A stretch of 64,000 nt of DNA from Prevotella sp. (lineage in GTDB: Bacteria; Bacteroidota; Bacteroidia; Bacteroidales; Bacteroidaceae): assembly GCA_022781445.1 (NCBI GenBank), contig JALETQ010000026.1, forward strand, positions 96,701 through 160,700, written 5' to 3'. The notes under the pieces are model-generated. The model made no database searches. It was not told the DNA's origin and saw only the letters and a list, made by a program, of their open reading frames with translations. The translations under genes were made by a program, and so were the position numbers. Within the stretch, counting starts at the first letter, position 1, and the number at the start of each line of letters is the position of its first letter. Of this stretch, positions 43,713 through 51,939 are shown in pieces.

Positions 43713-43868
43713 CCGTGGGACGACCGGCATACCCATCCCATGCTTCCCGTCCATACTATATAATAGTGTTCATCCACACTATAGCAATAGTGTCAGTCCA
43801 TACTATAGCAATAGTGTTCATCCATACTATTGCTATAGTGTCAATCCACACTGTTCTATGGTGTCGAT
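43713..43868 (+). repeat. ACTATAGCAATAGT 24-base tandem array with leader, locus 1
   Basis: A leader from about 43713 (CCGTGGGACG, GGCATACCCA, CCCATGC words) is followed by units at 43750, 43773, 43797, 43821 and 43845, the last four exactly 24 bases apart. Each contains a 14-base palindrome (ACTATAGCAATAGT, or its reverse complement in the fourth). The fifth unit is degenerate (ACTGTTCTATGGTG). The same leader, unit and degenerate end unit occur inverted at 51578-51775. Located between the permease and the pabB promoter; otherwise the 353-base spacer is empty. Confidence 0.85.
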
Positions 43869-43956
43869 CCATGCCGTTATGTCAGCGTATGCCTTGTTGT
43901 TGTATGGCGTCCGTTCATGCGATGGCTGCCTGTCGGCAGCGATCGGGGCGAAGATG

Positions 43957-43988
43957 TTTGCAGCCCTCACAAATAATTGTTACTTTTG
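43957..43988 (+). promoter_or_regulatory. Bacteroidetes promoter for pabB-pabC
   Basis: TTTG (43957-43960) and TACTTTTG (43981-43988) are 20 bases apart. The ATG at 44010 is 21 bases downstream of the -7 box. Confidence 0.75.
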
Positions 43989-44009
43989 TCGCCCAAAACC
44001 ATTGATATC

Positions 44010-44993
44010 ATGCAGTCCTTTTCAGAAACCGAAGCCGTTGCCGCCATGAACCGGTGGGGCAAGGAACGCAAGCCTTTCTTGTTTGTGGTGAGCTATGACA
44101 GGCAAACCACCTGTATGCAGCCCCTCGAGAGCCTGTCGCCCGAGGAGTGCCTGTACGATTTCCGCGGCCGTACCAATGTCGTTTCGGAAGCATCGCCGGG
44201 CATCACCGGCTTCCGGTGGGCGACCGACCGCCCGTCGACCGAGGCCTACCGCAAGAGTTTCGACCGCGTGATGGCAGGCTTGCTGCGCGGCGATTCGTAT
44301 CTCGTCAACCTCACCTGCCGCATCGCCTTGCACACCGACCTGTCGCTGCTCGACATCTTTCACCTTGCCCGTGCGCCCTACCGGCTGTGGATGAAGGGAA
44401 AGATGGTGTGCTTCTCGCCCGAGTCGTTTGTCACGATCCGCGGCCGCCGCATCAGTTCCTTTCCGATGAAAGGCACGATCGACGCCACGCTTCCCGATGC
44501 CGAAAAACTTCTTCTGGCTGATGAAAAAGAGGCTGCCGAGCATGCCACCATCGTCGATCTCATCCGCAACGACCTCAGCATGGTTGCCGACGACGTGGAG
44601 GTGGCGCGCTATCGCTACACCGACTGCATCGAGACAAGGCAGGGCGCCATCCTGCAGACAAGTTCGGAAATCGCCGGGACGCTTGCCGACGACTGGCACG
44701 AACGCATCGGCGACATCCTCTTTTCGCAGCTGCCGGCCGGCTCGATAACGGGTGCGCCGAAGAAAAGGACGGTCGAAATCATTGCCGAAGCCGAGCATTA
44801 CGACCGCGGCTTCTACACCGGCGTGACGGGATTGTTCGACGGTCGCGGCCTCGACAGTGCCGTCATGATCCGATTTGTCGACGTTGATGCCGACGGAATG
44901 TGGTATAAGGCCGGCGGAGGCATCACCGCCCGCAGCGACCGTGACCGCGAATACCGGGAAATATTGGAGAAAATATATGTCCCTCTTCGTTGA
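44010..44993 (+). CDS. pabB: Aminodeoxychorismate synthase component I
   Basis: 327 residues from ATG 44010 (MQSFSETEAV), somewhat shorter than stand-alone enterobacterial PabB because the N-terminal region is reduced. The chorismate-binding domain is intact: SYLVNLTCRI, CFSPESFVTIRGRRISSFPMKGTI-type segment (residues about 130-155), VDLIRNDLSMVAD, QTSSEIAGTL and GSITGAPKKRTVEIIAEAE. Converts chorismate to aminodeoxychorismate for folate. It overlaps pabC by 17 bases. A glutamine amidotransferase partner is not in the window. Confidence 0.88.
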   Translation: MQSFSETEAVAAMNRWGKERKPFLFVVSYDRQTTCMQPLESLSPEECLYDFRGRTNVVSEASPGITGFRWATDRPSTEAYRKSFDRVMAGLLRGDSYLVNLTCRIALHTDLSLLDIFHLARAPYRLWMKGKMVCFSPESFVTIRGRRISSFPMKGTIDATLPDAEKLLLADEKEAAEHATIVDLIRNDLSMVADDVEVARYRYTDCIETRQGAILQTSSEIAGTLADDWHERIGDILFSQLPAGSITGAPKKRTVEIIAEAEHYDRGFYTGVTGLFDGRGLDSAVMIRFVDVDADGMWYKAGGGITARSDRDREYREILEKIYVPLR

Positions 44994-45576
44994 AACCATC
45001 CGTGTGGAGGGCGGTGAAGCCCCCCTGCTGTCCCTTCATCAGGCCCGGCTGGACAACACCCTCCGTGCCTGTTGCGGCACCGATGCGCCGCGAATCGACC
45101 TGACGGGCATCGTGAACGGCCTTGCCTTCACGCCCCGACGCATGAAAGTGCGGGTGGTATATGGCTGCAACGGTGTGACGGAAGTGACCTGCGAACAATA
45201 TCGGTTGCGACATATAGGCAGCCTGAAGGTGGTGTGCGATGACACCATCGACTATGCTTTCAAGCGCACTGACCGCCGTTGTCTGCAACGGTTGACGGCG
45301 ATGCGCGACAACTGTGACGACGTGCTGATTGTGCGAAACGGACTCCTCACCGACACTTCGTTCACCAACATTGCCCTCCTCGTGGACGGACGGTGGCTCA
45401 CGCCGGCACAACCCTTGCTGGCAGGCGTGATGCGCAGCCGGCTGATCGCCGACGGCATCCTCCGGGAAAGCGACCTCACCCTCGACGACGTGCGGCGTGC
45501 AACAGGCATCAGGCTCACCAATGCCATGACCGACTGGGGCGAAATGGAAGTGCTTCCCTCACGTATCGTCCCCTGA
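44977..45576 (+). CDS. pabC: Aminodeoxychorismate lyase (class IV aminotransferase fold)
   Basis: 199 residues from ATG 44977 (MSLFVETIRVEGG). A PLP enzyme that releases pyruvate from aminodeoxychorismate to give p-aminobenzoate. The lysine in YAFKRTDRRCL fits the cofactor-binding site, and NGLLTDTSFTNIALL with PLLAGVMRSRLI match class IV family blocks. It is short, as in other Bacteroidales. Coupled to pabB by overlap. Confidence 0.85.
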   Translation: MSLFVETIRVEGGEAPLLSLHQARLDNTLRACCGTDAPRIDLTGIVNGLAFTPRRMKVRVVYGCNGVTEVTCEQYRLRHIGSLKVVCDDTIDYAFKRTDRRCLQRLTAMRDNCDDVLIVRNGLLTDTSFTNIALLVDGRWLTPAQPLLAGVMRSRLIADGILRESDLTLDDVRRATGIRLTNAMTDWGEMEVLPSRIVP

Positions 45577-45657
45577 AAACCGTCCCGCCCGATCGGTTTA
45601 TAGGGTTTTTCCTCTCATTTATAGGGATTTTCTATGGCCTGCCTCGCCGGTAATGCT

Positions 45658-45665
45658 TACCTTTG
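45658..45665 (+). promoter_or_regulatory. -7 box for the glycine-zipper lipoprotein
   Basis: TACCTTTG, about 100 bases before the ATG at 45768. Just upstream, TTTATAGGG occurs twice, 21 bases apart (45597 and 45618), a small pair reminiscent of the larger tandem arrays. Confidence 0.5.
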
Positions 45666-45767
45666 TGCCGACACGGGGACGACGTGACGGAATCATTCCG
45701 AATGCCGTTCCGCCTGTCGGGTATTCAATAGCGTATCATATAGAAGCACAAAGAAAGGAACAAACAG

Positions 45768-46586
45768 ATGAAGAAAACAGTAATCTTGAGCTTGAGCGCA
45801 CTCCTCTTGATGAGCGGTTGCGGCACTTATGCAGGTAGCGGCGCATACGTCGGGGCATCATTCGGCTCCATCTTGGGTTCGGCTGTCGGGGGATTGAGCG
45901 GCGGCGGACGCGGCAGCGACATCGGAACAATCGTCGGAACGGTGGGAGGTGCCGTCATCGGCGGTGCCATCGGCGGTGCCAAAGATGCCGCCGACCGACA
46001 GGAGGTGCGCGACCATTACGAACGGGTGATGTCGAAGAAGGACTATGAACAGTCGCGACAAAGCCTCGGCACGAACGAAGAAGGAACGTCAGAGAGCGGT
46101 TTCGATCCCACCAATAGCGGCGATGACCGACTGTTCGACTTCGACGGACCCGATTATACCGAGCCTTACACGGCGGCAAAGCCCGTGACGGTTCCGCCGT
46201 TGCAGGAGGAAGTGAAGGGTATGGACAACGCCTTTGCCGACGGCATGAAAGTGGAAATACGCAATGCACGCTTCGTGGATGAGAGTCGCGACAGCTGGTT
46301 GTCGTCCAAGGAAGTGGCGAAAATCATATTCGAACTTGTCAATACGTCGTCCGAACCCATCATCGACCTGCAGCCCGTCGTGATGGAAACGACCCGCCAA
46401 CGCCGCATTTACATCTCGCCCAACATCCACATCGAACGCCTCGATCCCGGCAAGGTGATTCGCTACACCGCCATGATTCAGGCCGGAAAGCTCAAGAACG
46501 GCACCCTGACATTCAGACTCACGGCTCTCGAAGGCAATGCGCCGGTAGCCGATGCCGTTGAACTGAAGGTGGAAGCCACGAAATAA
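45768..46586 (+). CDS. Outer-membrane-type lipoprotein with glycine zipper
   Basis: 272 residues. The lipobox MSGC gives Cys18. Residues about 22-70 are a glycine zipper (SILGSAVGGLSGGGRG, then VGGAVIGGAIGGA), expected to insert in a membrane. The C-terminal 120 residues form a beta-rich domain (VEIRNARFVDESRD, RIYISPNIHIERLDPGKVI). Typical of Bacteroidales envelope lipoproteins of unknown role. Single gene between its promoter and a strong terminator. Confidence 0.75.
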   Translation: MKKTVILSLSALLLMSGCGTYAGSGAYVGASFGSILGSAVGGLSGGGRGSDIGTIVGTVGGAVIGGAIGGAKDAADRQEVRDHYERVMSKKDYEQSRQSLGTNEEGTSESGFDPTNSGDDRLFDFDGPDYTEPYTAAKPVTVPPLQEEVKGMDNAFADGMKVEIRNARFVDESRDSWLSSKEVAKIIFELVNTSSEPIIDLQPVVMETTRQRRIYISPNIHIERLDPGKVIRYTAMIQAGKLKNGTLTFRLTALEGNAPVADAVELKVEATK

Positions 46587-46659
46587 GTCCGCAACAACGG
46601 AACGACGAACACGAAACGTCGGGATAACACTCGACCAGAGGAAACCCATCCGATCAAAG

Positions 46660-46694
46660 CCTGCCCGGCATCAACCATGCCCGGCAGGTTTTTT
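46660..46694 (+). terminator. Rho-independent terminator
   Basis: CCTGCCCGGCAT and ATGCCCGGCAGG form a perfect 12-base-pair stem with a five-base loop, followed directly by six T. It ends the glycine-zipper lipoprotein transcript. Confidence 0.9.
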
Positions 46695-46727
46695 CGTGCG
46701 GAAAGCATGACTCGTCACATACAAACA

Positions 46728-46754
46728 GGGGTACAGCCGCAGTGACTGTACCCC
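46728..46754. terminator. Second hairpin, possible terminator of the convergent gene
   Basis: GGGGTACAG and CTGTACCCC pair perfectly around a nine-base loop, followed by TTC. It lies about 120 bases beyond the 3' end of the large minus-strand gene. Confidence 0.45.
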
Positions 46755-46871
46755 TTCTTCATGGTGCGAAGACCGATCGTTCATGAAACCGCTTGGTGAC
46801 GCTTGCCGTCCGATGGTTGGGGCATCTCAGCCCGTTGTCATGACCGATCGGGGACGAATGGTCGCCGGTTG

Positions 46872-49800
46872 TTACGGGATAACGACCTTGACCACCCGAT
46901 TCGTTTCAATCAATCTTACTATATAAGTGCCTCGGTGCAGTGACCTGATGACATCGTTGCCCTGTGCCACCAAGGTTCCGTCGATGCCGTAGACCTCTGC
47001 CGGCTGACCGTTGAGGGCATCGGCAGGCACTACCTGAATGCCATTGACAACCAATGCGGCAGCGTTGGACAGCGGAGATTCGGTATTGTCGTCGTAGACT
47101 GCACTCACGTTGAAGATGAGGTTGCCGTCCTGAAGGTCCTCGGTCGTAGCTGTGGTGGTGCTTCCTCCGGTCGACATATACAGTTCTCCATTGAGATAAA
47201 CATTGTAACCGATGATGCTCTTGTCAATCACCTTGCCCGGAACCTCGAAGGTAAAGTCATCGACCATCAGTCCGAAAGCATTGTTGGAGATGCAGCGGAT
47301 GGCGAAATACCTTGCACCTTCGGGCAAGTCTACCTTCACTTCCTTCCATGAGGGACTGCCGGTATAGTCGGCAATCTTCACGAAATCTTCGGGTGCATTG
47401 CCTCCTGTGGAATAGAGTACTTCATACTTCTCGTTGCCATACTTGTCGGTGATGTCTTTCGAGTAGAAGCTGACGGTCTGGGCCTTGCCTTCCAATTCGG
47501 GCGAAATCAGCCAGTCGTCGTTCGATGCCGTTCCCTGTGCGTTGCTGGCATCGAAGCACATCAGGTATTGTCTTCCCTGATGGCTGCCCACTTCATTCTG
47601 CACGGTCGGATTCTGGATGTCGAAGATCAGCTCGGGCGTAATGACCTGCCAAGCCATGATGCCTTGCGCATTGGGGTAGTCGGCTTGTGTCCACGAGTAT
47701 GTGTTTTCGCCGTCACCATCGAAGAGAGTCCATTCTCCCCATCCGCCGTTGCGGTTGTCTTGGGTGATGCCGCCGATGTCGAACGGCGGGAAAATGTCGG
47801 TGTTCTCAAATCCTTCCTTGACAATCAACGGTTCTTGTCCGTTGAGTGAGGGAGCCGTCCATTGTAGTGTTGCCGTCTTTCCGTCGTTCATCTTGGCGGT
47901 GAGATACCTCGGAGCGGGCACTTCGTTTTGACGGATGCTGATGGTGGCGTTGGCGATGTTGTCGGCAGGCTGTGCGTCGTTGGGGTACAACACTTCTGCG
48001 ACGACTTCGATCTTCTCAGGCATGGCAACCGTCGTCTTGAGACTGAAGGTAGCTTGTGTCATGCCGACGTATGCCGGCAGTGTGCTACCCTTTTGTTCAC
48101 CGATGACGTCTTCATGGCCGATGCCGTTCACATCGGTATATCGGGCAGTGAGTTTCACGCTGTAGTCGGTGGCATCGGTGCTGCCCTCATTGGCTATATT
48201 GACACGGATATTGAGGTCTTCGTTGACCTTGGCAATCGACTTGGCCGTGAGAGAAGTGATGAGGTCGCGCTCCCGGGCGGTGAAAACTTTCACTCGGTCG
48301 ATGCCGAGTGTCGCACCCGGCTCGCTGGCGATGGCGCGTATTTGCAGCATCACATACGTTTCGTTGAGCAGACTTGAAAGGTCGATGACAGCCGTGCGCC
48401 ATCCTTCTTCACCCGTAAGTTTCTCGACATCTATGTCCTTCAAGACGACAATGCCGTCGCGTTGGTTCTTGTCGGCTTCGATGCGGAGGTGGCATTTCTG
48501 TCCCGGCACGGCATAATACCTGAAGAGCATCTTCGGATTGGTTTCGCCTTTGAGGGTTATTTTCTGCGTTCCGAGCAACGCTTCGTCGCCCACTGCCGTC
48601 GAGACGAACATCATGCTGCCCTCGTCACCGTCGGAAGAGAGGCTGCTGAGGTTCCATTGTGAAGCACCCCTGAACAGTGATGTCCACCAGAAAGAGCTGC
48701 TGATCTTGGCTTTCGGGAACGATTCGAAGAACGGAAGTCCCACGGGAGTTCCCGAGATGACATCGGTGATGCCCACCTTCGATGCCGAACCGAATTCGTT
48801 TTGTGCCCCTACGGCCATGAAGTAGTAGCCCGGTTCGCCGCTGAAGTCGGCCTGAACGGTTGCCGTGGTGTCGGCAAGAACGGAGGTAATGGCAGGTCCG
48901 AGCTGCAGGTTGCCCAGTCCCATGAAGACGCTGTAGACGGTGTATGTGACTTTGTCCGGGTTCACATAGCCTCCGTTTTCGCCCACTTCGGCCTTGCGCC
49001 ATGTGAGTGTTGTGGTTCCGTCGAGGTTGTCGATCATCTTCAATCGTTTGGGGAATGAAGGCTGGTCGATGCCCAAGAATGCCTTCCGGAGAGTCGTTTC
49101 GCCCTCACCATAGCTATTGGCACAGACGATTTCGTACTCGTAGCTGCCACGTTTGTTCACGTTGTCGGTGAAGGCCAGTGCCGTACCGACAGTAGAAGGC
49201 ATCCATTCTTTGAGGAGCGTTCCGTTGCGATAGAGGGCCACACGGTTCAGGCCGGTGAGCGCATTGCCCTTGGCATCCTTCGCAGGAGTGGTGAATGTGA
49301 TGTCGGCAGTGAGCGAACCTTTGTCCTTCGGGGTCACCGTGAGGTCGGAAACCAGTCCGGGAGCCATCATGGAATGACCGTCAATCCTGATGTCGGTCAC
49401 GTGAAGGTTATACATATACTTGTCGCTCACGGCATGGAAACCGATATAGACGGGTTCTTCTTGCGTATCGTTGGTAAACTCGTATTCGAACGGTTCCCAT
49501 TCGCCTGTCATCAGCTTGGTAGCGGGCAGGATGGTCGTGGTCATCTTGTCGGGACTGTTTGCCGGGCCGTATTTCACTTCGATGGCCTCGGGATAGTGGT
49601 AGTCGAGCGACTTGGCCTTGAAGGAAATCTTGTACTTCGTCGACTTTTCCATCTTCACCGGCGGTGTGAAGAGCCAGTCGTCGGCCGCGTTGTCGGTGCT
49701 GTATTGGTAGACAGCCTGTCCCTTTTGCCACACCCATGTCCTGCCGTCGGCATTGACATCGTTGACCGTATAGAGTCCGAACTCGTCTTCGGTTTGGAAG

Positions 49801-51416
49801 TTCTGCAGGTAAGGAACGGTGATATACGAACCCACCTTCACGCGGTTGGAGACGGTCTCGGCACCGTCGATGTTGTCGTGGACGGCTGTCACGCCATAGG
49901 AAACGAAGCGCAGCGATTGTGTGTCGACGGCATCGGTGAAGGAAAGGGTCTTGAGTCCCTCTGCCACAACGGCGCCTTCGGGGTATCTCACCAGCCGGTA
50001 GGCGAGTTTGTCGGCATTGAGTGCGCCTCCATGCACGCCGGCTTCGGGAGCCGTCCAGTTCACTTGGGCATGGCCGTCGCTGATTTGGAGCGTCACCTCG
50101 CCCGGCGCTTGCGGACTGTCGGAACCGTTCCAGATGACCTTGTGTACCGTGGGGCTGTTGCCGACGGCATTCTTCACGACGACGGTCACGTCGCATTCGC
50201 CGGCGGGCTGGTTGGCGAGAACCCTGCTGACGGCCATGCCCGGCATACCTTTTTCGTTGACGACTTCAATGTCGTTGACCGAAATGACGTAGCCGAGTTC
50301 GCCCTCGAGGCTGCCTGCCCCGTTGTAGGTCTTGGTGGGAAGCGTGAAGTCCACCTGCAGGTCGTTGCCTTGCGGATTGGCCACGGAGAGGTCACTGACC
50401 GCCTGGGGCGCAAGGTCGGCGGCGGCAGGTGCCAGAACGGTCACGTTGATGAATTCCGTTCCGTCGGGAAAATCATATATTTTGGCAGCTTGTCCTGTCG
50501 TGGTGTTCACTTCGTAGAGTCCGGCTTTCTTGTCACCGCCAAGGAAAGTCCAGTAGAGTTTGTCGGTGGCGGGGTCGATGGCTGCCCCCTGCCTGAACTC
50601 GGGATGGAGTCCCGTGGCACCGATGAGGAGCATTTCGCCCGTGTTTTTGTTGATGGAATAGAGGTCGCCGCTGTTGGAAATGCCGAAGAGGTGTCCCTTG
50701 CTGTCGACCGAGATGTTTCGGAATTGTGTCGTCGAAAGGGTCGTGATGGTCGTTCGCGTGTTGTTCGAGGGATCCAGCTCGCCCAGTTCGACCTTCGTGA
50801 AATCCTTGCTGTAGAACTGTCCGTAGACCTTTCTCGTGGTCGGGTCGTAGACTGCTGCCGAACCCGAGATGACCAGGTCGGTGGCACATTCCTCACGGTT
50901 GACCTCGAAAGTCTTGGTCGTGAGGTTGTAGACCGAGCGGTAGCCCTTGATGAGTCCTCCCGCGGTGGAATAGCTCGTGAAGTGATATTTGTCGTCGATG
51001 TAATAGCCGCCGCCTTTGGGATAGAGTGCCGGATCGACGGCAACGGGCGTGATCCCGCTCCCCTCCACGGGCTGTATGGCATACACGCCGTAGGGTTTGT
51101 CGGTTGTCCAGTTGCCGTTGGCAATCATGTTGCCATAAATGACGGCGGTGCCGGTGTTCTTTCGGGGTTGCGTCCCGGCCATGCCCGGCGAGGGCAGAGT
51201 GCGGATGCCGCCATGTCCGGACGGTTCCTTCCCGAGGTCGCGGTCGGCATATTCTGCCAGCGGGCTCCGGGTGAGGGGCGATGTCTTGGCAGACTTCGCA
51301 TCGGAACGGACGGTTGCATCCGGCCGGCTGTTCTGTGCCTGAAGGGTCGGCAGTGCCGCCATAGCCGGCAGCAGCACCAGCCACATCTTTCCAAAGAGTG
51401 TTTTGTGATACTTCAT
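46872..51416 (-). CDS. Very large secreted multidomain protein (fibronectin-like and choice-of-anchor domains)
   Basis: 1514 residues from ATG 51416 (MKYHKTLFGKMWLVL); an earlier ATG at 51479 precedes the signal peptide and is rejected. The signal peptide ends LQAQ near residue 28. Residues about 90-330 look like a beta-propeller (GDLYSINKNTGEMLLIGATG). Then come fibronectin type III-like repeats (VTLQISDGHAQVNWTAPEAG; TLTWRKAEVGENGG) alternating with jelly-roll, choice-of-anchor-like domains (PYLQNFQTEDEFGLYTV; PFFESFPKAKISSSFWW; DDWLISPELEGKAQTVSFYS). The tail (AEVYGIDGTLVAQG, then RGTYIVRLIETNRVVKVVI) resembles a C-terminal sorting module. Probably a surface or secreted adhesin or hydrolase-associated protein; no catalytic domain seen. 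Confidence 0.82.
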   Translation of the reverse strand: MKYHKTLFGKMWLVLLPAMAALPTLQAQNSRPDATVRSDAKSAKTSPLTRSPLAEYADRDLGKEPSGHGGIRTLPSPGMAGTQPRKNTGTAVIYGNMIANGNWTTDKPYGVYAIQPVEGSGITPVAVDPALYPKGGGYYIDDKYHFTSYSTAGGLIKGYRSVYNLTTKTFEVNREECATDLVISGSAAVYDPTTRKVYGQFYSKDFTKVELGELDPSNNTRTTITTLSTTQFRNISVDSKGHLFGISNSGDLYSINKNTGEMLLIGATGLHPEFRQGAAIDPATDKLYWTFLGGDKKAGLYEVNTTTGQAAKIYDFPDGTEFINVTVLAPAAADLAPQAVSDLSVANPQGNDLQVDFTLPTKTYNGAGSLEGELGYVISVNDIEVVNEKGMPGMAVSRVLANQPAGECDVTVVVKNAVGNSPTVHKVIWNGSDSPQAPGEVTLQISDGHAQVNWTAPEAGVHGGALNADKLAYRLVRYPEGAVVAEGLKTLSFTDAVDTQSLRFVSYGVTAVHDNIDGAETVSNRVKVGSYITVPYLQNFQTEDEFGLYTVNDVNADGRTWVWQKGQAVYQYSTDNAADDWLFTPPVKMEKSTKYKISFKAKSLDYHYPEAIEVKYGPANSPDKMTTTILPATKLMTGEWEPFEYEFTNDTQEEPVYIGFHAVSDKYMYNLHVTDIRIDGHSMMAPGLVSDLTVTPKDKGSLTADITFTTPAKDAKGNALTGLNRVALYRNGTLLKEWMPSTVGTALAFTDNVNKRGSYEYEIVCANSYGEGETTLRKAFLGIDQPSFPKRLKMIDNLDGTTTLTWRKAEVGENGGYVNPDKVTYTVYSVFMGLGNLQLGPAITSVLADTTATVQADFSGEPGYYFMAVGAQNEFGSASKVGITDVISGTPVGLPFFESFPKAKISSSFWWTSLFRGASQWNLSSLSSDGDEGSMMFVSTAVGDEALLGTQKITLKGETNPKMLFRYYAVPGQKCHLRIEADKNQRDGIVVLKDIDVEKLTGEEGWRTAVIDLSSLLNETYVMLQIRAIASEPGATLGIDRVKVFTARERDLITSLTAKSIAKVNEDLNIRVNIANEGSTDATDYSVKLTARYTDVNGIGHEDVIGEQKGSTLPAYVGMTQATFSLKTTVAMPEKIEVVAEVLYPNDAQPADNIANATISIRQNEVPAPRYLTAKMNDGKTATLQWTAPSLNGQEPLIVKEGFENTDIFPPFDIGGITQDNRNGGWGEWTLFDGDGENTYSWTQADYPNAQGIMAWQVITPELIFDIQNPTVQNEVGSHQGRQYLMCFDASNAQGTASNDDWLISPELEGKAQTVSFYSKDITDKYGNEKYEVLYSTGGNAPEDFVKIADYTGSPSWKEVKVDLPEGARYFAIRCISNNAFGLMVDDFTFEVPGKVIDKSIIGYNVYLNGELYMSTGGSTTTATTEDLQDGNLIFNVSAVYDDNTESPLSNAAALVVNGIQVVPADALNGQPAEVYGIDGTLVAQGNDVIRSLHRGTYIVRLIETNRVVKVVIP

Positions 51417-51577
51417 AATGATTGGTTTTGAATTGTGAATGACAGCCACAAAAGAAGTGAATTTTCTCGCAAAAAGCAAGAAAAACCCTTGTTTGGATGT
51501 ATAAATGGGTCAATTTGTACGTCTTTTGGCAGCTCTTCTGGCCCGTCGGAGCCCGAACCGGTATCGTTCGCTTCACC

Positions 51578-51775
51578 TTATGGCAATAGTGTGGATCGAC
51601 ACCATGGAACAGTGTGGACTGACACTATAACAATAGTATGGATTGACACTATAGCAATAGTATGGATTGACACTATAGCAATAGTATTGATTGACACTAT
51701 AGCAATAGTATGGATTGACACTATAGCAATAGTATGGACAGGAGGCATGGGGTGGGTATGCCAGGCGTCCCACGG
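51578..51775 (-). repeat. ACTATAGCAATAGT 24-base tandem array with leader, locus 2 (inverted)
   Basis: Read on the minus strand, the leader (CCGTGGGACG, GGCATACCCA, CCCATGCC) starts at 51775. Units at 51712, 51688, 51664, 51640 and 51616 are exactly 24 bases long with the palindromic core. The next unit, ACTGTTCCATGGTG near 51600, differs by one base from the degenerate end unit of locus 1. It lies between the divergent starts of the 1514-residue protein and the topoisomerase gene. Nothing else is seen in 51417-51869. Confidence 0.85.
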
Positions 51776-51869
51776 CAGAATGGCGACGGCGGCACTTCCA
51801 TATTCCGTGTTTCGACGGCGAATTGCAAGTTTTGTGATTCACGACTGCTTCAGATTGCATTTTTTTGCG

Positions 51870-51877
51870 TAACTTTG
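51870..51877 (+). promoter_or_regulatory. -7 box for the topoisomerase operon
   Basis: TAACTTTG, 62 bases before the ATG at 51940. A perfect -33 is not seen at the usual distance. Confidence 0.5.
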
Positions 51878-51939
51878 AGGCTCGAAACGAAAAGAGTCGT
51901 TACGACCCTTCACAATCACGACATATCCCACCAACAGCC

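Noticed and set aside
43713..51775. CRISPR arrays at the 24-base repeats
   Set aside because: Units are continuous tandem repeats without unique spacers of 26-40 bases, and no cas genes are present.
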